A stretch of DNA of 64,000 nucleotides from Flavobacterium aquicola. GTDB lineage: Bacteria > Bacteroidota > Bacteroidia > Flavobacteriales > Flavobacteriaceae. Below are positions 51,567 through 60,058 of this stretch, piece by piece; the stretch's first letter is position 1, and each line of letters starts with the position of its first letter. A program made the translations under genes and the position numbers. The stretch covers positions 1 to 64,000 of the forward strand of contig NZ_QUNI01000015.1 in the NCBI RefSeq assembly GCF_003385115.1. Direction: 5' to 3'. A model generated the notes under the pieces. That model saw only the letters and a list, made by a program, of their open reading frames with translations. It made no database searches and was not told the origin of the DNA.

Positions 51567-52004
51567 AAAAATTGTTGTTAAAATTAATAGAACCAAAAAT
51601 ACTGTAAAAACCTTAAAATTTAAAAACTAAATTACAAAAAGACTGTGAATTACTCTTAAATAATTACAAAAAAATATTTTTTATATTAGCTATTAAGCAG
51701 AAACATTGAAAAATCGATGCTTTTGTAAATTTTTACCGTCATTATTGAAAAATACTGACATAGTTTAAAAGAAACATATTCTAAAAAACTCTTCGTCAAA
51801 CCATTATCAAGCATGCAAAAAAATATCGCAGATTAAATCTACACTATGGACAAATCGTATTTAATATTAAAAATAATACCTGTAATCATTTTTTCACTAA
51901 ATTAGTTCATTAATAATTCATTAAATTTTTGATACTAAAAAAAGATTCTTTGCTTTTTTACAGACAAATAACAGCCTTTTTCACTAACATTAAATTTCGG
52001 GATT
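51567..52004. other. Divergent intergenic region, 438 bases
   Basis: AT-rich DNA between the efflux operon and PPK2. It must contain both promoters. I see no repeat, hairpin or credible ORF. Confidence 0.6.
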
Positions 52005-52976
52005 ATGTCAAAATCGAATAAAAAAGAACAAAATGACTTTGAAGAAAAACTAATAGATTTAAGTACTTTAAGCAAAAAAGAATTAGTTCAGAGAGCCAAA
52101 AAATTCTCAAAACAATATTGTGTTGGCGATGGAAAGGGATTTAAGCTAAAGGACTATGAAACTAAAGCCAGTTTCAATCTGGGTGAAGAAGGAAAACCTT
52201 TGGTAAAGCAAACTTTAGAAATAGGTGTTGAAGCTTTGGCTGCACTTCAGGATATATTATATGCACAGGACAAATGGTCGGTACTGCTTATTTTTCAGGC
52301 GATGGATGCTGCGGGCAAAGACGGAGCGATTAAACATGTTATGTCGGGTGTGAATCCTCAGGGATGTCAGGTTTTTTCTTTTAAGGCTCCCAGTTCTGAG
52401 GATTTAGATCATGACTTTTTATGGCGCTGTCAAAAGCATCTGCCAGAGCGTGGCCGTATTGGTATTTTTAACCGCTCTTATTATGAAGAACTTTTGGTCG
52501 TTAGGGTACATGAACAGATTTTAAAAAGCCAAAAACTTCCAGAAAAGCTGTTTACCAAAGACATTTGGGAAGATCGGTTTGAAGATATTCGCAACTTTGA
52601 AAAATACTTGAATAGAAATGGAACTATCGTAATTAAATTTTTCCTTAATGTTTCTAAGAAAGAACAGAAAGAACGTTTCATCGAACGTGTAGACAACCCC
52701 GACAAAAACTGGAAATTTAGTGCCGCTGATGCCAAAGAGCGCGGTTACTGGAATGATTATATGCACGCTTATGAAGAATTAATAAAAAACACCTCAACCA
52801 AAAAATCGCCTTGGTATGTAATTCCAGCCGACAACAAATCCTATGCCCGTATCGCTGTTGCATCGGCAATTATCACGGCATTGGAAGAACTTGATTTGGA
52901 ATATCCAAAAGTAAGTCAGGCAAAAATAGATGAATTACAAGCTGTCAAGCAAGCTTTGCTAAATGAGGAAGACTAA
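52005..52976 (+). CDS. Polyphosphate kinase 2 family protein
   Basis: A 323-residue cytosolic enzyme that moves phosphate between polyphosphate and nucleotides. The Walker A region is M-D-A-A-G-K-D-G-A (about 104-112), the lid has R-S-Y-Y-E-E, and D-N-P-D-K-N-W-K-F follows. The N-terminal Lys-rich 40 residues are variable. It resembles the class III or AMP-phosphorylating branch, but the nucleotide preference is not certain. SulP follows at 30 bases and may share the transcript. Confidence 0.92.
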   Translation: MSKSNKKEQNDFEEKLIDLSTLSKKELVQRAKKFSKQYCVGDGKGFKLKDYETKASFNLGEEGKPLVKQTLEIGVEALAALQDILYAQDKWSVLLIFQAMDAAGKDGAIKHVMSGVNPQGCQVFSFKAPSSEDLDHDFLWRCQKHLPERGRIGIFNRSYYEELLVVRVHEQILKSQKLPEKLFTKDIWEDRFEDIRNFEKYLNRNGTIVIKFFLNVSKKEQKERFIERVDNPDKNWKFSAADAKERGYWNDYMHAYEELIKNTSTKKSPWYVIPADNKSYARIAVASAIITALEELDLEYPKVSQAKIDELQAVKQALLNEED

Positions 52977-53006
52977 TTTTTTAGCTCATAGTGAATAATT
53001 TAAATT

Positions 53007-54674
53007 ATGATTTCTAGACTATTTCCAGTCATAAACTGGATTAAGGAATACAAAATAAAAGACTTAAAAAGCGACTTCATAGCTGGAATTACGCTCGCAG
53101 CTTATGGAATTCCTGTATCGATGGCTTATGCTACTCTTGCAGGACTGCCTCCGCAATACGGAATTTACGGTTATCTTATTGGCGGTATCTTTTACGCTTT
53201 ATTGGGAAGCAGTAAGCAATTGGCAATTGGTCCTACATCGGCAATTTCATTATTGATTGGAACTACGATAGCCATTATGGCAAACGGCGATGTACAGCGC
53301 TGGGCAGATATTGCCTCGCTAACCGCCTTACTGTTTTCGGTCTTAGCCATCGCTGCCTATTTCCTGCGATTGAGCGGTATTATCAATTTTATCAGCGAAA
53401 CAGTTTTGGTTGGTTTCAAGGCGGGAGCTGCCATAACCATTGGACTGACGCAATTGCCCAAACTCTTTGGTATAAAAGGCGGTGGCGAAAACTTTCTGGA
53501 TCGTATTATTACTCTTTTTCAGCAAATTACAGACACTAATGTCACTGTTTTTCTTTTTGGGGTTACTGCGATTATCATTTTAATTGCCGGCGAAAAAATA
53601 CTTCCCGGAAAACCAATTGCCATTTTGGTTGTAATTGCTTCCATTATACTCATCTCAACAACATCTTTAACAGATCATGGCTTTTCAACTGTTGGGGTAA
53701 TTCCAACAGGGTTGCCAGAATTTCATTTGCCAACATTGCGAATGAAGGATGTAGATGGTGTACTGCCACTCGCATTGGCTTGCTTTCTACTGTCTTATAT
53801 CGAAAGTGTCTCGGCAGCTAGAACATTGGCACAAAAAAATGGATACACCATTGATTCCCGCCAAGAATTACTGGCACTAGGAGTAGCTAATGCCGCTGTA
53901 GCTTTTGGACAAGGCTACCCAGTAGCTGGCGGATTATCGCAATCTGCCGTAAATGACAGTGCAGGAGCAAAAACAACAATATCCTTAGTATTTGCATCAG
54001 CTGCGATTGCCTTTTGTTTATTGTTCTTAACTGGATTTCTTCAAAATCTGCCAACTGTGATTCTGGCTTCTATAGTATTAGTGGCAATTCGAGGGCTTTT
54101 TGACTTGGATGAAATCAAACACCTCTATAAAATAAACAAGCAGGAATTTTATATAGCAATGATTGCACTTGTTGGCGTTCTCATTTGGGGAATACTTACT
54201 GGAGTTTTATTGGCTGCCATAATCACTTTGATATTGCTGATAAAAGCAACCTCAACTCCAAATGTCGCATTTTTAGGCAGAATACCACACACCAAACGCT
54301 ATACAGACATGAAACGTCATGCCGATAACGAAATCATTCAAGGAGTATTAATTGTCAGAATAGAATCTTCCATATTTTATTTCAATACCGAATACATCAA
54401 AGAGCAGATATGGGAAAAAATTAACAGCGAATCCGATTTAGTCAAAGCAGTAATACTAGACCTCAATTCCTCTCCACGCATTGATATTGCCGGAGCGCGA
54501 TTCCTAAAACAATTATTTATTGATTTAAAATCAAAGAATATTTCTCTAAAAGTTGCCGAAGCCCGCTCCGAGGTTCGAGACACTTTGCGCGCTGAAGGGC
54601 TCGAAGAGCTTTTGGGACACATCAGCAGAGGTGTTTCTGTAGATGATTTGGTGGTGAGTGCAATTCAAAAATAA
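53007..54674 (+). CDS. SulP family inorganic anion transporter
   Basis: A 555-residue inner-membrane permease with about 12 to 14 membrane segments and a cytosolic STAS domain (about 435-550). Landmarks are P-P-Q-Y-G-I-Y-G-Y-L-I-G near residue 50 and S-Y-I-E-S-V-S-A-A-R near 260. Family members move sulfate, bicarbonate or other anions with Na+ or H+. It lies 30 bases after PPK2. Confidence 0.93.
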   Translation: MISRLFPVINWIKEYKIKDLKSDFIAGITLAAYGIPVSMAYATLAGLPPQYGIYGYLIGGIFYALLGSSKQLAIGPTSAISLLIGTTIAIMANGDVQRWADIASLTALLFSVLAIAAYFLRLSGIINFISETVLVGFKAGAAITIGLTQLPKLFGIKGGGENFLDRIITLFQQITDTNVTVFLFGVTAIIILIAGEKILPGKPIAILVVIASIILISTTSLTDHGFSTVGVIPTGLPEFHLPTLRMKDVDGVLPLALACFLLSYIESVSAARTLAQKNGYTIDSRQELLALGVANAAVAFGQGYPVAGGLSQSAVNDSAGAKTTISLVFASAAIAFCLLFLTGFLQNLPTVILASIVLVAIRGLFDLDEIKHLYKINKQEFYIAMIALVGVLIWGILTGVLLAAIITLILLIKATSTPNVAFLGRIPHTKRYTDMKRHADNEIIQGVLIVRIESSIFYFNTEYIKEQIWEKINSESDLVKAVILDLNSSPRIDIAGARFLKQLFIDLKSKNISLKVAEARSEVRDTLRAEGLEELLGHISRGVSVDDLVVSAIQK

Positions 54675-54700
54675 ATATTCAACACAATAAATTCGTAAAA

Positions 54701-55846
54701 ATGAAAGTAACCACACTTTTTCTTTTGATAATAACTTTAATTTCTTGCAATTCAAAATCAAATAAATATGATGAATTAATACTTGGAGATTGGATAGAAG
54801 TCCTTGAAAAAGTACAAACACAAAGAAATGAAAATGGTATAAAACTTCCCCCTAAATTAAATCGTAATACAGTCCTAGGCTATTCATTTGCCAAAAAAGG
54901 AATCGTTGAAAATAAACTTGGCTATTTTGACAGAAGCAGAAAAGATAAAGATGGAAGAACTAAAACTAAATTTTTAGGAACGACAACAAAATACAAAATT
55001 GAAAACGACAGTTTAAAGACCTATAATCTTATTGACAAAAAATGGTTTAATGCTAAAATCTTAAAACTCACTAAAGACACATTAATTTTAGAATATAAAG
55101 ACAAATCAAAAGATAAATTTATCAGGAAAAAATACAAAACTGATAACATTAAATCTTTTGATAAAATAATTATCTCGACTTCAGGTTGTTACGGATTTTG
55201 CCCTGTAAGAGATATTATTATTTCCAAATCGGGTGAAATATTTTATTACGGTAAAATGTATGTTGACAAAAAAGGTTTTTTTAAATCAAAAATTAGCACA
55301 AAAGATTTTTTAAAAATTGAAAATGACTTTAAAAAAGCAAATTACATGAATCTTAAAGATGAATATATTGCAAGTCATACTGATGATATGACAATCACTG
55401 TAACATTTGTCAAGAATGACCAAATATTAAAAACTATAACTGATTACGGAAACGAATCGCCTACAGAATTAAAGTGGGCTGTATTGCCAACACTATTTCT
55501 TGATCAACAAATTAAATTAGAACAAATAAACAATTCAAAGGTATATATGGATTTTGGGTATTGCAATTTCATCGATGGAAATCAATTGATTGAACTAACT
55601 AAATCTGAATGTTTTTATCTGAAAATCTTATTGCTAAGTTGTAGAGAAGTTAAAAAAGATTTTAAATCAAAATACATAATCCATTATTGGGAAAATGAGA
55701 CCGAAAAGAAAATGAAAACTGATGGACAATATTTTAAATTTGAGATTGAAAAAGGAAAGTTCATTATTTTAGATTTGGGATATAATTTTTTAGACAAAAA
55801 TAATCTGTTAAAAAGGATAAGAAAAAAAAATGAATACGACTTTTAA
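54701..55846 (+). CDS. DUF6438-like lipoprotein
   Basis: A 381-residue lipoprotein (lipobox L-I-S-C, Cys 16). The N-terminal part (about 20-145) is a lipocalin-like beta domain (L-G-D-W then several strands). The middle (about 150-265) matches the DUF6438 pattern: I-I-I-S-T-S-G-C-Y-G-F-C-P, then Y-Y-G-K, and F-L-K-I-E-N-D-F. A C-terminal domain of about 110 residues is unassigned. It is notably A-rich and Lys/Asn-rich compared with SulP, 26 bases upstream, so it may be a later arrival. Function is unknown. Confidence 0.75.
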   Translation: MKVTTLFLLIITLISCNSKSNKYDELILGDWIEVLEKVQTQRNENGIKLPPKLNRNTVLGYSFAKKGIVENKLGYFDRSRKDKDGRTKTKFLGTTTKYKIENDSLKTYNLIDKKWFNAKILKLTKDTLILEYKDKSKDKFIRKKYKTDNIKSFDKIIISTSGCYGFCPVRDIIISKSGEIFYYGKMYVDKKGFFKSKISTKDFLKIENDFKKANYMNLKDEYIASHTDDMTITVTFVKNDQILKTITDYGNESPTELKWAVLPTLFLDQQIKLEQINNSKVYMDFGYCNFIDGNQLIELTKSECFYLKILLLSCREVKKDFKSKYIIHYWENETEKKMKTDGQYFKFEIEKGKFIILDLGYNFLDKNNLLKRIRKKNEYDF

Positions 55847-56145
55847 AATTTGAAATAATTGAAAAAAAGAAAAATGTTGTCTAGCCCCGATTGAAACGAA
55901 AATCTTATAAGCCGGATTTGGTTTTATAAGATTGTAATGAAAAATGAGAGGAATCTTCCTGCTAACTAGTCAAGAATCTGCTATTCATTTGAATACTTCG
56001 GCTAAAAGCAATACTTTTGCATCATTAGAATCTCTTTATAAAATATTTGATTTTGACACTAGTCGCTTGACTTTTGTTTGTTCGGTATATCATTGCGATA
56101 CACACGAATCCAATAATTATACAATCAATTTTATAAAGAATAAAG
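55847..56145. other. Intergenic region, 299 bases
   Basis: The first part is element copy c. The rest is AT-rich and precedes the oxidoreductase gene. A 101-codon frame from 55944 overlaps the next gene in another frame and has no family signal. Confidence 0.6.
55865..55961 (+). repeat. Dispersed structured intergenic element, copy c (changed stem)
   Basis: Landmarks TGTTGTC, TAGCCCCGATT, then a hairpin, then GATTGTAATG and GAGGAATCTTCCTG follow the family order. The central hairpin keeps its position but has a new stem: ATCTTATAA (55902-55910) with TTATAAGAT (55924-55932), replacing the GGGCTG/CAGCCC stem of the other copies. Confidence 0.72.
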
Positions 56146-56787
56146 ATGAAAAAAATAAAAATAGCCGTTATTGGCGGTACCGGAAAATCAGGAAAATACC
56201 TTGTACAACAATTAATAAATCAGGGTTTTCAAATAAAATTACTTCTTAGAAATCCGGATAATTTTCAAATCAACAACAATAAGGTCGAAATCATTGAAGG
56301 GAATGTAGTCAATTATGATGACATTTATAATTTGGTCGAAGGCTGTGAGGCGGTAATTAGTACTTTGGGATTAGGAATTCCTGCGAACGAACCTACCATT
56401 TTCAGTCAGTCTACTATTAATGTTCTAAAAGCCATGAATGAATTCAAAATCCAGCGTTACATTGTGATAACAGGGTTAAATGTGGATACACCTTTTGATA
56501 ACAAAAGCGAGAAAACAGCATTTGGAACGGAATGGATGAAGAAAAATTTTCCTGTTTCAACCGCTGATAAACAATCTGAATATGAAATGTTGGTTAAAAG
56601 TGAGGTTGATTGGACGTTAGTCCGTCTTCCAATGATTGAACAAACTGATGAAACTAATCAAATCAGCATTAATTTGCAGGATTGTCCAGGCGAAAAAATA
56701 AGTGCAATCAATTTGGCAAACTTTCTAATTGAGCAGCTTTCGGATGATCCGTTTGTCAGGAAATCTCCATTTATAGCGAATAGCTAA
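56146..56787 (+). CDS. NAD(P)-binding oxidoreductase (NmrA/SDR-like)
   Basis: A 213-residue atypical SDR. G-G-T-G-K-S-G-K (10-17) is the dinucleotide-binding loop and L-L-R-N-P-D follows strand 2, suggesting NADP(H). I-S-T-L-G and Y-I-V-I-T-G are the later core strands. The catalytic Tyr-x-x-x-Lys is not evident, so it may act as a sensor or use a different mechanism. It is flanked by two element copies in the same orientation (55865 and 56855), and a terminator follows. Confidence 0.87.
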   Translation: MKKIKIAVIGGTGKSGKYLVQQLINQGFQIKLLLRNPDNFQINNNKVEIIEGNVVNYDDIYNLVEGCEAVISTLGLGIPANEPTIFSQSTINVLKAMNEFKIQRYIVITGLNVDTPFDNKSEKTAFGTEWMKKNFPVSTADKQSEYEMLVKSEVDWTLVRLPMIEQTDETNQISINLQDCPGEKISAINLANFLIEQLSDDPFVRKSPFIANS

Positions 56788-56796
56788 TATAAAATT

Positions 56797-56827
56797 AAGG
56801 GCAAGTCTTTTTCCGGACTTGCCCTTT
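56797..56827 (+). terminator. Intrinsic terminator of the oxidoreductase gene
   Basis: The stem AAGGGCAAGTC / GACTTGCCCTT has a short loop. The following T-run is short and interrupted by G. Confidence 0.8.
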
Positions 56828-56854
56828 GTTCTTTAAAATGGTTATGTTTTTTCT

Positions 56855-56985
56855 AAAAAAGCAGATTGTTGAATTTTAGCCCCGATAGTAGTGGAAATCC
56901 TTGTGGGCTGGAGTTCAGCCCGCAAGATTGTAACGGATAGCGGGAGGAATCTTCCTGAAAATGCACAATGTTCTTGCTCCTAAAA
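56855..56985 (+). repeat. Dispersed structured intergenic element, copy d
   Basis: It is the inverted equivalent of copies a and b. TTTTAGCCCCGAT, AGTGGAAATCCTT, the hairpin CTTGTGGGCTG (56900-56910) with CAGCCCGCAAG (56916-56926), then CGGATAGCGGGAGGAATCTT and GCTCC at the end. The T in GTGGG pairs with G as a wobble in this strand. Confidence 0.82.
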
Positions 56986-57040
56986 ATTAATATTATTCGC
57001 TTTTAAAAGCTGATAAATTATAATATTCCGCTAAATCGCA

Positions 57041-57070
57041 TTTGAAAATCGCAAAAGTTCACTAATTTTG
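57041..57070 (+). promoter_or_regulatory. Promoter of the trhO operon
   Basis: TTTG (57041-57044), an 18-base spacer and TAATTTTG (57063-57070) match the Bacteroidota promoter. The ATG is 65 bases downstream. Confidence 0.75.
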
Positions 57071-57135
57071 CGCCCGATTTCGAACTTATTATTACGAAAT
57101 CGACACATATTTTCTAAACTTAAACTGTTTATAGC

Positions 57136-58494
57136 ATGCAACTGTACAACACCTTAAGCGCAGAAGAAAGAGCCATCCTAATTGATGATGCCGGTAAACA
57201 ACGACTTACGTTGTCTTTCTATGCGTATGCCAAAATTCAAGATCCTAAACAATTTCGCGACGATTTATTTGTAGCCTGGAACGCACTCGATGCTTTGGGC
57301 CGAATTTATGTTGCCAACGAAGGTATAAATGCTCAAATGAGTATTCCTGCCGAAAATCTGGAGGCTTTTAGGGCAACTCTGGAAGTTTATGATTTTATGA
57401 AAGGCATTCGTTTGAATGAAGCGGTGGAGCACGATGATCATTCATTTTTGAAATTGACAATCAAAGTGCGCCATAAAATTGTGGCCGATGGTTTGAACGA
57501 CGATACTTTTGATGTTACCAATATTGGCGTTCACCTGAAAGCCAAAGAATTCAATGAAATACTTGACGATCCCAACACCATAGTGGTGGATTTTAGAAAT
57601 CACTACGAAAGCGAAGTGGGGCATTTTAAAGGCGCAATTACTCCCGATGTGGAAACTTTCAGAGAGAGTTTGCCAATTATCAACGAACAGCTTCAAAACC
57701 ATAAAGAAGATAAAAACCTAGTGATGTATTGTACCGGAGGTATTCGTTGCGAAAAAGCAAGTGCTTATTTCAAACACCAAGGTTTTAAAAATGTTTTTCA
57801 ACTGGAAGGCGGGATTATTAATTACGCCAAACAACTTGAGGCCGAAGGTTTGGAAAGCAAATTCATTGGTAAAAACTTTGTATTTGACAACCGTCTTGGC
57901 GAAAGAATTACCGATGATATTATTTCGCAATGCCACCAATGCGGAAAACCTTGCGACAATCATACTAATTGTGAAAATGACGGATGCCATTTGTTGTTTA
58001 TCCAATGTGATGAATGCAAAAGTGCAATGGAAAACTGCTGCTCTACTGAATGTCTTGATATAATCCACATGCCTTTGGTAGATCAGGTGCGATTGAGAAC
58101 CGGACAACAAGTTGGAAACAAAGTCTTCAGAAAAGGAAAATCTGAAAATTTGAAATTCAAACATTCAGGCGAACTGCCAAATACTTCTTTGGCAACTAGC
58201 GACAAACCAAGCGATATTCGTCAAAAAATAAAAGTTAAGAAAGTACTTCTTGGAAAAGCGGAACATTATTATGTGAAAGCACAAGTTGGGCAATTTACGG
58301 TTGAGAATCACGAAGTAAATTGCGGAGATAAAATTTTAATTTCAGGGCCAACTACTGGTAATCAGGAATTGGTTTTGGATAAAATGATCGTTGATGGTGC
58401 TGAAATTGCTATTGCAAAGATTGGAGATAAAGTTACTTTTGAAGTTCCTTTTAGAATTAGATTGTCAGATAAAATATATAAAATTTTAGAATAG
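57136..58494 (+). CDS. trhO: tRNA uridine hydroxylase TrhO with C-terminal U32-type domain
   Basis: TrhO uses O2 to hydroxylate U34 of tRNA to 5-hydroxyuridine. The 452-residue protein is about 100 longer than E. coli TrhO. N-terminal acylphosphatase-like domain (about 1-115), rhodanese domain with active Cys in Y-C-T-G-G-I-R-C-E-K (about 198-207), and a Cys-rich zinc-type segment (C-H-Q-C-G-K-P-C ... C-D-E-C) follow. The last about 85 residues (from about 365) match the C-terminal domain of the next gene product, including R-I-R-L-S-D-K-I-Y-K-I. First gene of a likely three-gene operon. Confidence 0.9.
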   Translation: MQLYNTLSAEERAILIDDAGKQRLTLSFYAYAKIQDPKQFRDDLFVAWNALDALGRIYVANEGINAQMSIPAENLEAFRATLEVYDFMKGIRLNEAVEHDDHSFLKLTIKVRHKIVADGLNDDTFDVTNIGVHLKAKEFNEILDDPNTIVVDFRNHYESEVGHFKGAITPDVETFRESLPIINEQLQNHKEDKNLVMYCTGGIRCEKASAYFKHQGFKNVFQLEGGIINYAKQLEAEGLESKFIGKNFVFDNRLGERITDDIISQCHQCGKPCDNHTNCENDGCHLLFIQCDECKSAMENCCSTECLDIIHMPLVDQVRLRTGQQVGNKVFRKGKSENLKFKHSGELPNTSLATSDKPSDIRQKIKVKKVLLGKAEHYYVKAQVGQFTVENHEVNCGDKILISGPTTGNQELVLDKMIVDGAEIAIAKIGDKVTFEVPFRIRLSDKIYKILE

Positions 58495-58500
58495 TTTATC

Positions 58501-59742
58501 ATGGCAACAACAAACAAAATAGAACTTATGGCTCCCGCTGGGAACTTTGAGTCGCTTCAGGCTGGATTGGACAATGGTGCTGATTCTGTTTATTTCGGAG
58601 TAGAGCAATTGAATATGCGCGCGCGTGCCACGGTAAATTTCACAATGGATGATTTGCCGGAAATCGCACGCCGTTGCGAAGCCAAAAACGTCAGAAGTTA
58701 TTTGACGCTGAATACTATTATTTACGATCATGATTTATCGGTTGTAAAAACCTTATTGAACAAAGCCAAAGAAGCCAATATCACAGCAGTAATTGCCTCC
58801 GACCAAGCTGTAATTGCCATGGCGAGGGGAATAGGAATGGAAGTCCATATTTCGACCCAGTTGAATATTACTAACATCGAAACCATTAGATTCTACAGTC
58901 TTTTTGCCGATACGATGGTTTTGAGTCGTGAATTGAGTTTGCGCCAAGTAAAAAAAATCACGGAACAAATCGAGAAGGAACAAATCAAAGGGCCAAACGG
59001 TAAATTAGTAGAAATAGAAATCTTTGGTCACGGCGCTTTGTGTATGGCTGTTTCAGGAAAATGCTATTTGAGTCTGCATTCGCATAACTCATCGGCAAAC
59101 CGAGGTGCGTGCAAACAAAATTGCCGTAAAAAATACACCGTTATTGATCAGGAAACCGGTTTCGAAATCGAGTTGGATAACGAATACATGATGTCTCCAA
59201 AAGATTTATGTACGCTGGATTTTCTGGATCAGGTTATGGATTCGGGTATTCAAGTTTTGAAGATTGAAGGCAGAGGCCGAGCTCCTGAATATGTGGCTAC
59301 CGTAATTAAAACCTACCGTGAAGCGATTGACAGCTATTATGAAGGTACTTTTACCAAAGAAAAAATTACTGTTTGGATGGAAGCATTGAACACCGTTTAC
59401 AACCGTGGTTTTTGGTCGGGTTATTATCTCGGACAGGAATTGGGCGAATGGAGCGATGTTTCCGGATCTGTCGCGACACAAAAGAAAGTGTATGTGGGGA
59501 AAGGAACTCATTTTTTTCCAAAAGCCGAAATTGGTCAATTCAAAATTGAAGCTTACGACATTAAAGTCGGTGATAAAATATTGGTAACTGGACCAAGTAC
59601 TGGAGCTCAGGAAATGGTTATCGAAGAAATGTTTGTGAACGATACTACAGCAGACAAAGCCACCAAAGGAGACGACTGTACTTTGAAACTTCCTTTCAGA
59701 ATCCGTATGTCCGACAAATTATACAAAATAGTCGAAGCCTAA
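58501..59742 (+). CDS. trhP: U32 family tRNA hydroxylase (TrhP-like)
   Basis: A 413-residue U32 protein. E. coli TrhP (YegQ) makes 5-hydroxyuridine at tRNA U34 using prephenate and an iron-sulfur cluster. Here the N-terminal TIM-barrel part starts L-M-A-P-A-G-N-F. The U32 signature F-G-H-G-A-L-C-M-A-V-S-G-K-C-Y-L-S and the later G-A-C-K-Q-N-C supply cluster cysteines. The C-terminal U32_C beta domain (about 330-413) ends R-I-R-M-S-D-K-L-Y-K-I. It starts 6 bases after trhO, and its stop overlaps the ferredoxin start by one base. Confidence 0.9.
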   Translation: MATTNKIELMAPAGNFESLQAGLDNGADSVYFGVEQLNMRARATVNFTMDDLPEIARRCEAKNVRSYLTLNTIIYDHDLSVVKTLLNKAKEANITAVIASDQAVIAMARGIGMEVHISTQLNITNIETIRFYSLFADTMVLSRELSLRQVKKITEQIEKEQIKGPNGKLVEIEIFGHGALCMAVSGKCYLSLHSHNSSANRGACKQNCRKKYTVIDQETGFEIELDNEYMMSPKDLCTLDFLDQVMDSGIQVLKIEGRGRAPEYVATVIKTYREAIDSYYEGTFTKEKITVWMEALNTVYNRGFWSGYYLGQELGEWSDVSGSVATQKKVYVGKGTHFFPKAEIGQFKIEAYDIKVGDKILVTGPSTGAQEMVIEEMFVNDTTADKATKGDDCTLKLPFRIRMSDKLYKIVEA

Positions 59743-59972
59743 TGGTTATTGTAACACTGCAAAGAGACAAATGCATTGGGTGCAACTATTGTGTGGAAAT
59801 GGCACCGGTTCAATTTCAAATGTCCAAAAAAGACGGAAAATCGGTGCTGATTAAAAGCGTAAACGCCAAAGGTTTTTTTACTTTGAAATCGCCTGATCAC
59901 ACCATAGCTGAAAGTTGCGAACTAGCTGCAAAGTCTTGTCCTGTGAAAATTATTTCAGTGAAAGAGACTTAG
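59742..59972 (+). CDS. [4Fe-4S] ferredoxin
   Basis: A 76-residue ferredoxin with one cluster: C-I-G-C-N-Y-C at 11-17 and the fourth Cys in S-C-P near the C-terminus. The TAATG overlap with the U32 gene shows translational coupling, so it probably serves the iron-sulfur enzyme TrhP as electron donor or in cluster upkeep (inference). A terminator hairpin follows. Confidence 0.9.
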   Translation: MVIVTLQRDKCIGCNYCVEMAPVQFQMSKKDGKSVLIKSVNAKGFFTLKSPDHTIAESCELAAKSCPVKIISVKET

Positions 59973-59985
59973 AATTATATTAAAA

Positions 59986-60019
59986 TAAACCCTTTCAAAA
60001 AAATTTCTGAAAGGGTTTT
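59986..60019. terminator. Terminator after the ferredoxin gene
   Basis: The stem AAACCCTTTCA / TGAAAGGGTTT has an A-rich loop and a short T-run. It may also serve the convergent sulfatase gene. Confidence 0.75.
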
Positions 60020-60058
60020 ATGATTTAAAGAGCTCACTGAGTAACCTGTTTCCTCCTT

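Larger units (their letters stand above)
56788..57135. other. Intergenic region before trhO, 348 bases
   Basis: It contains the oxidoreductase terminator, element copy d and the trhO promoter. No gene is seen. Confidence 0.75.

Noticed and set aside
55944..56249. 101-codon frame before the oxidoreductase
   Set aside because: It overlaps the oxidoreductase start in another frame, begins inside an element copy and shows no family features.
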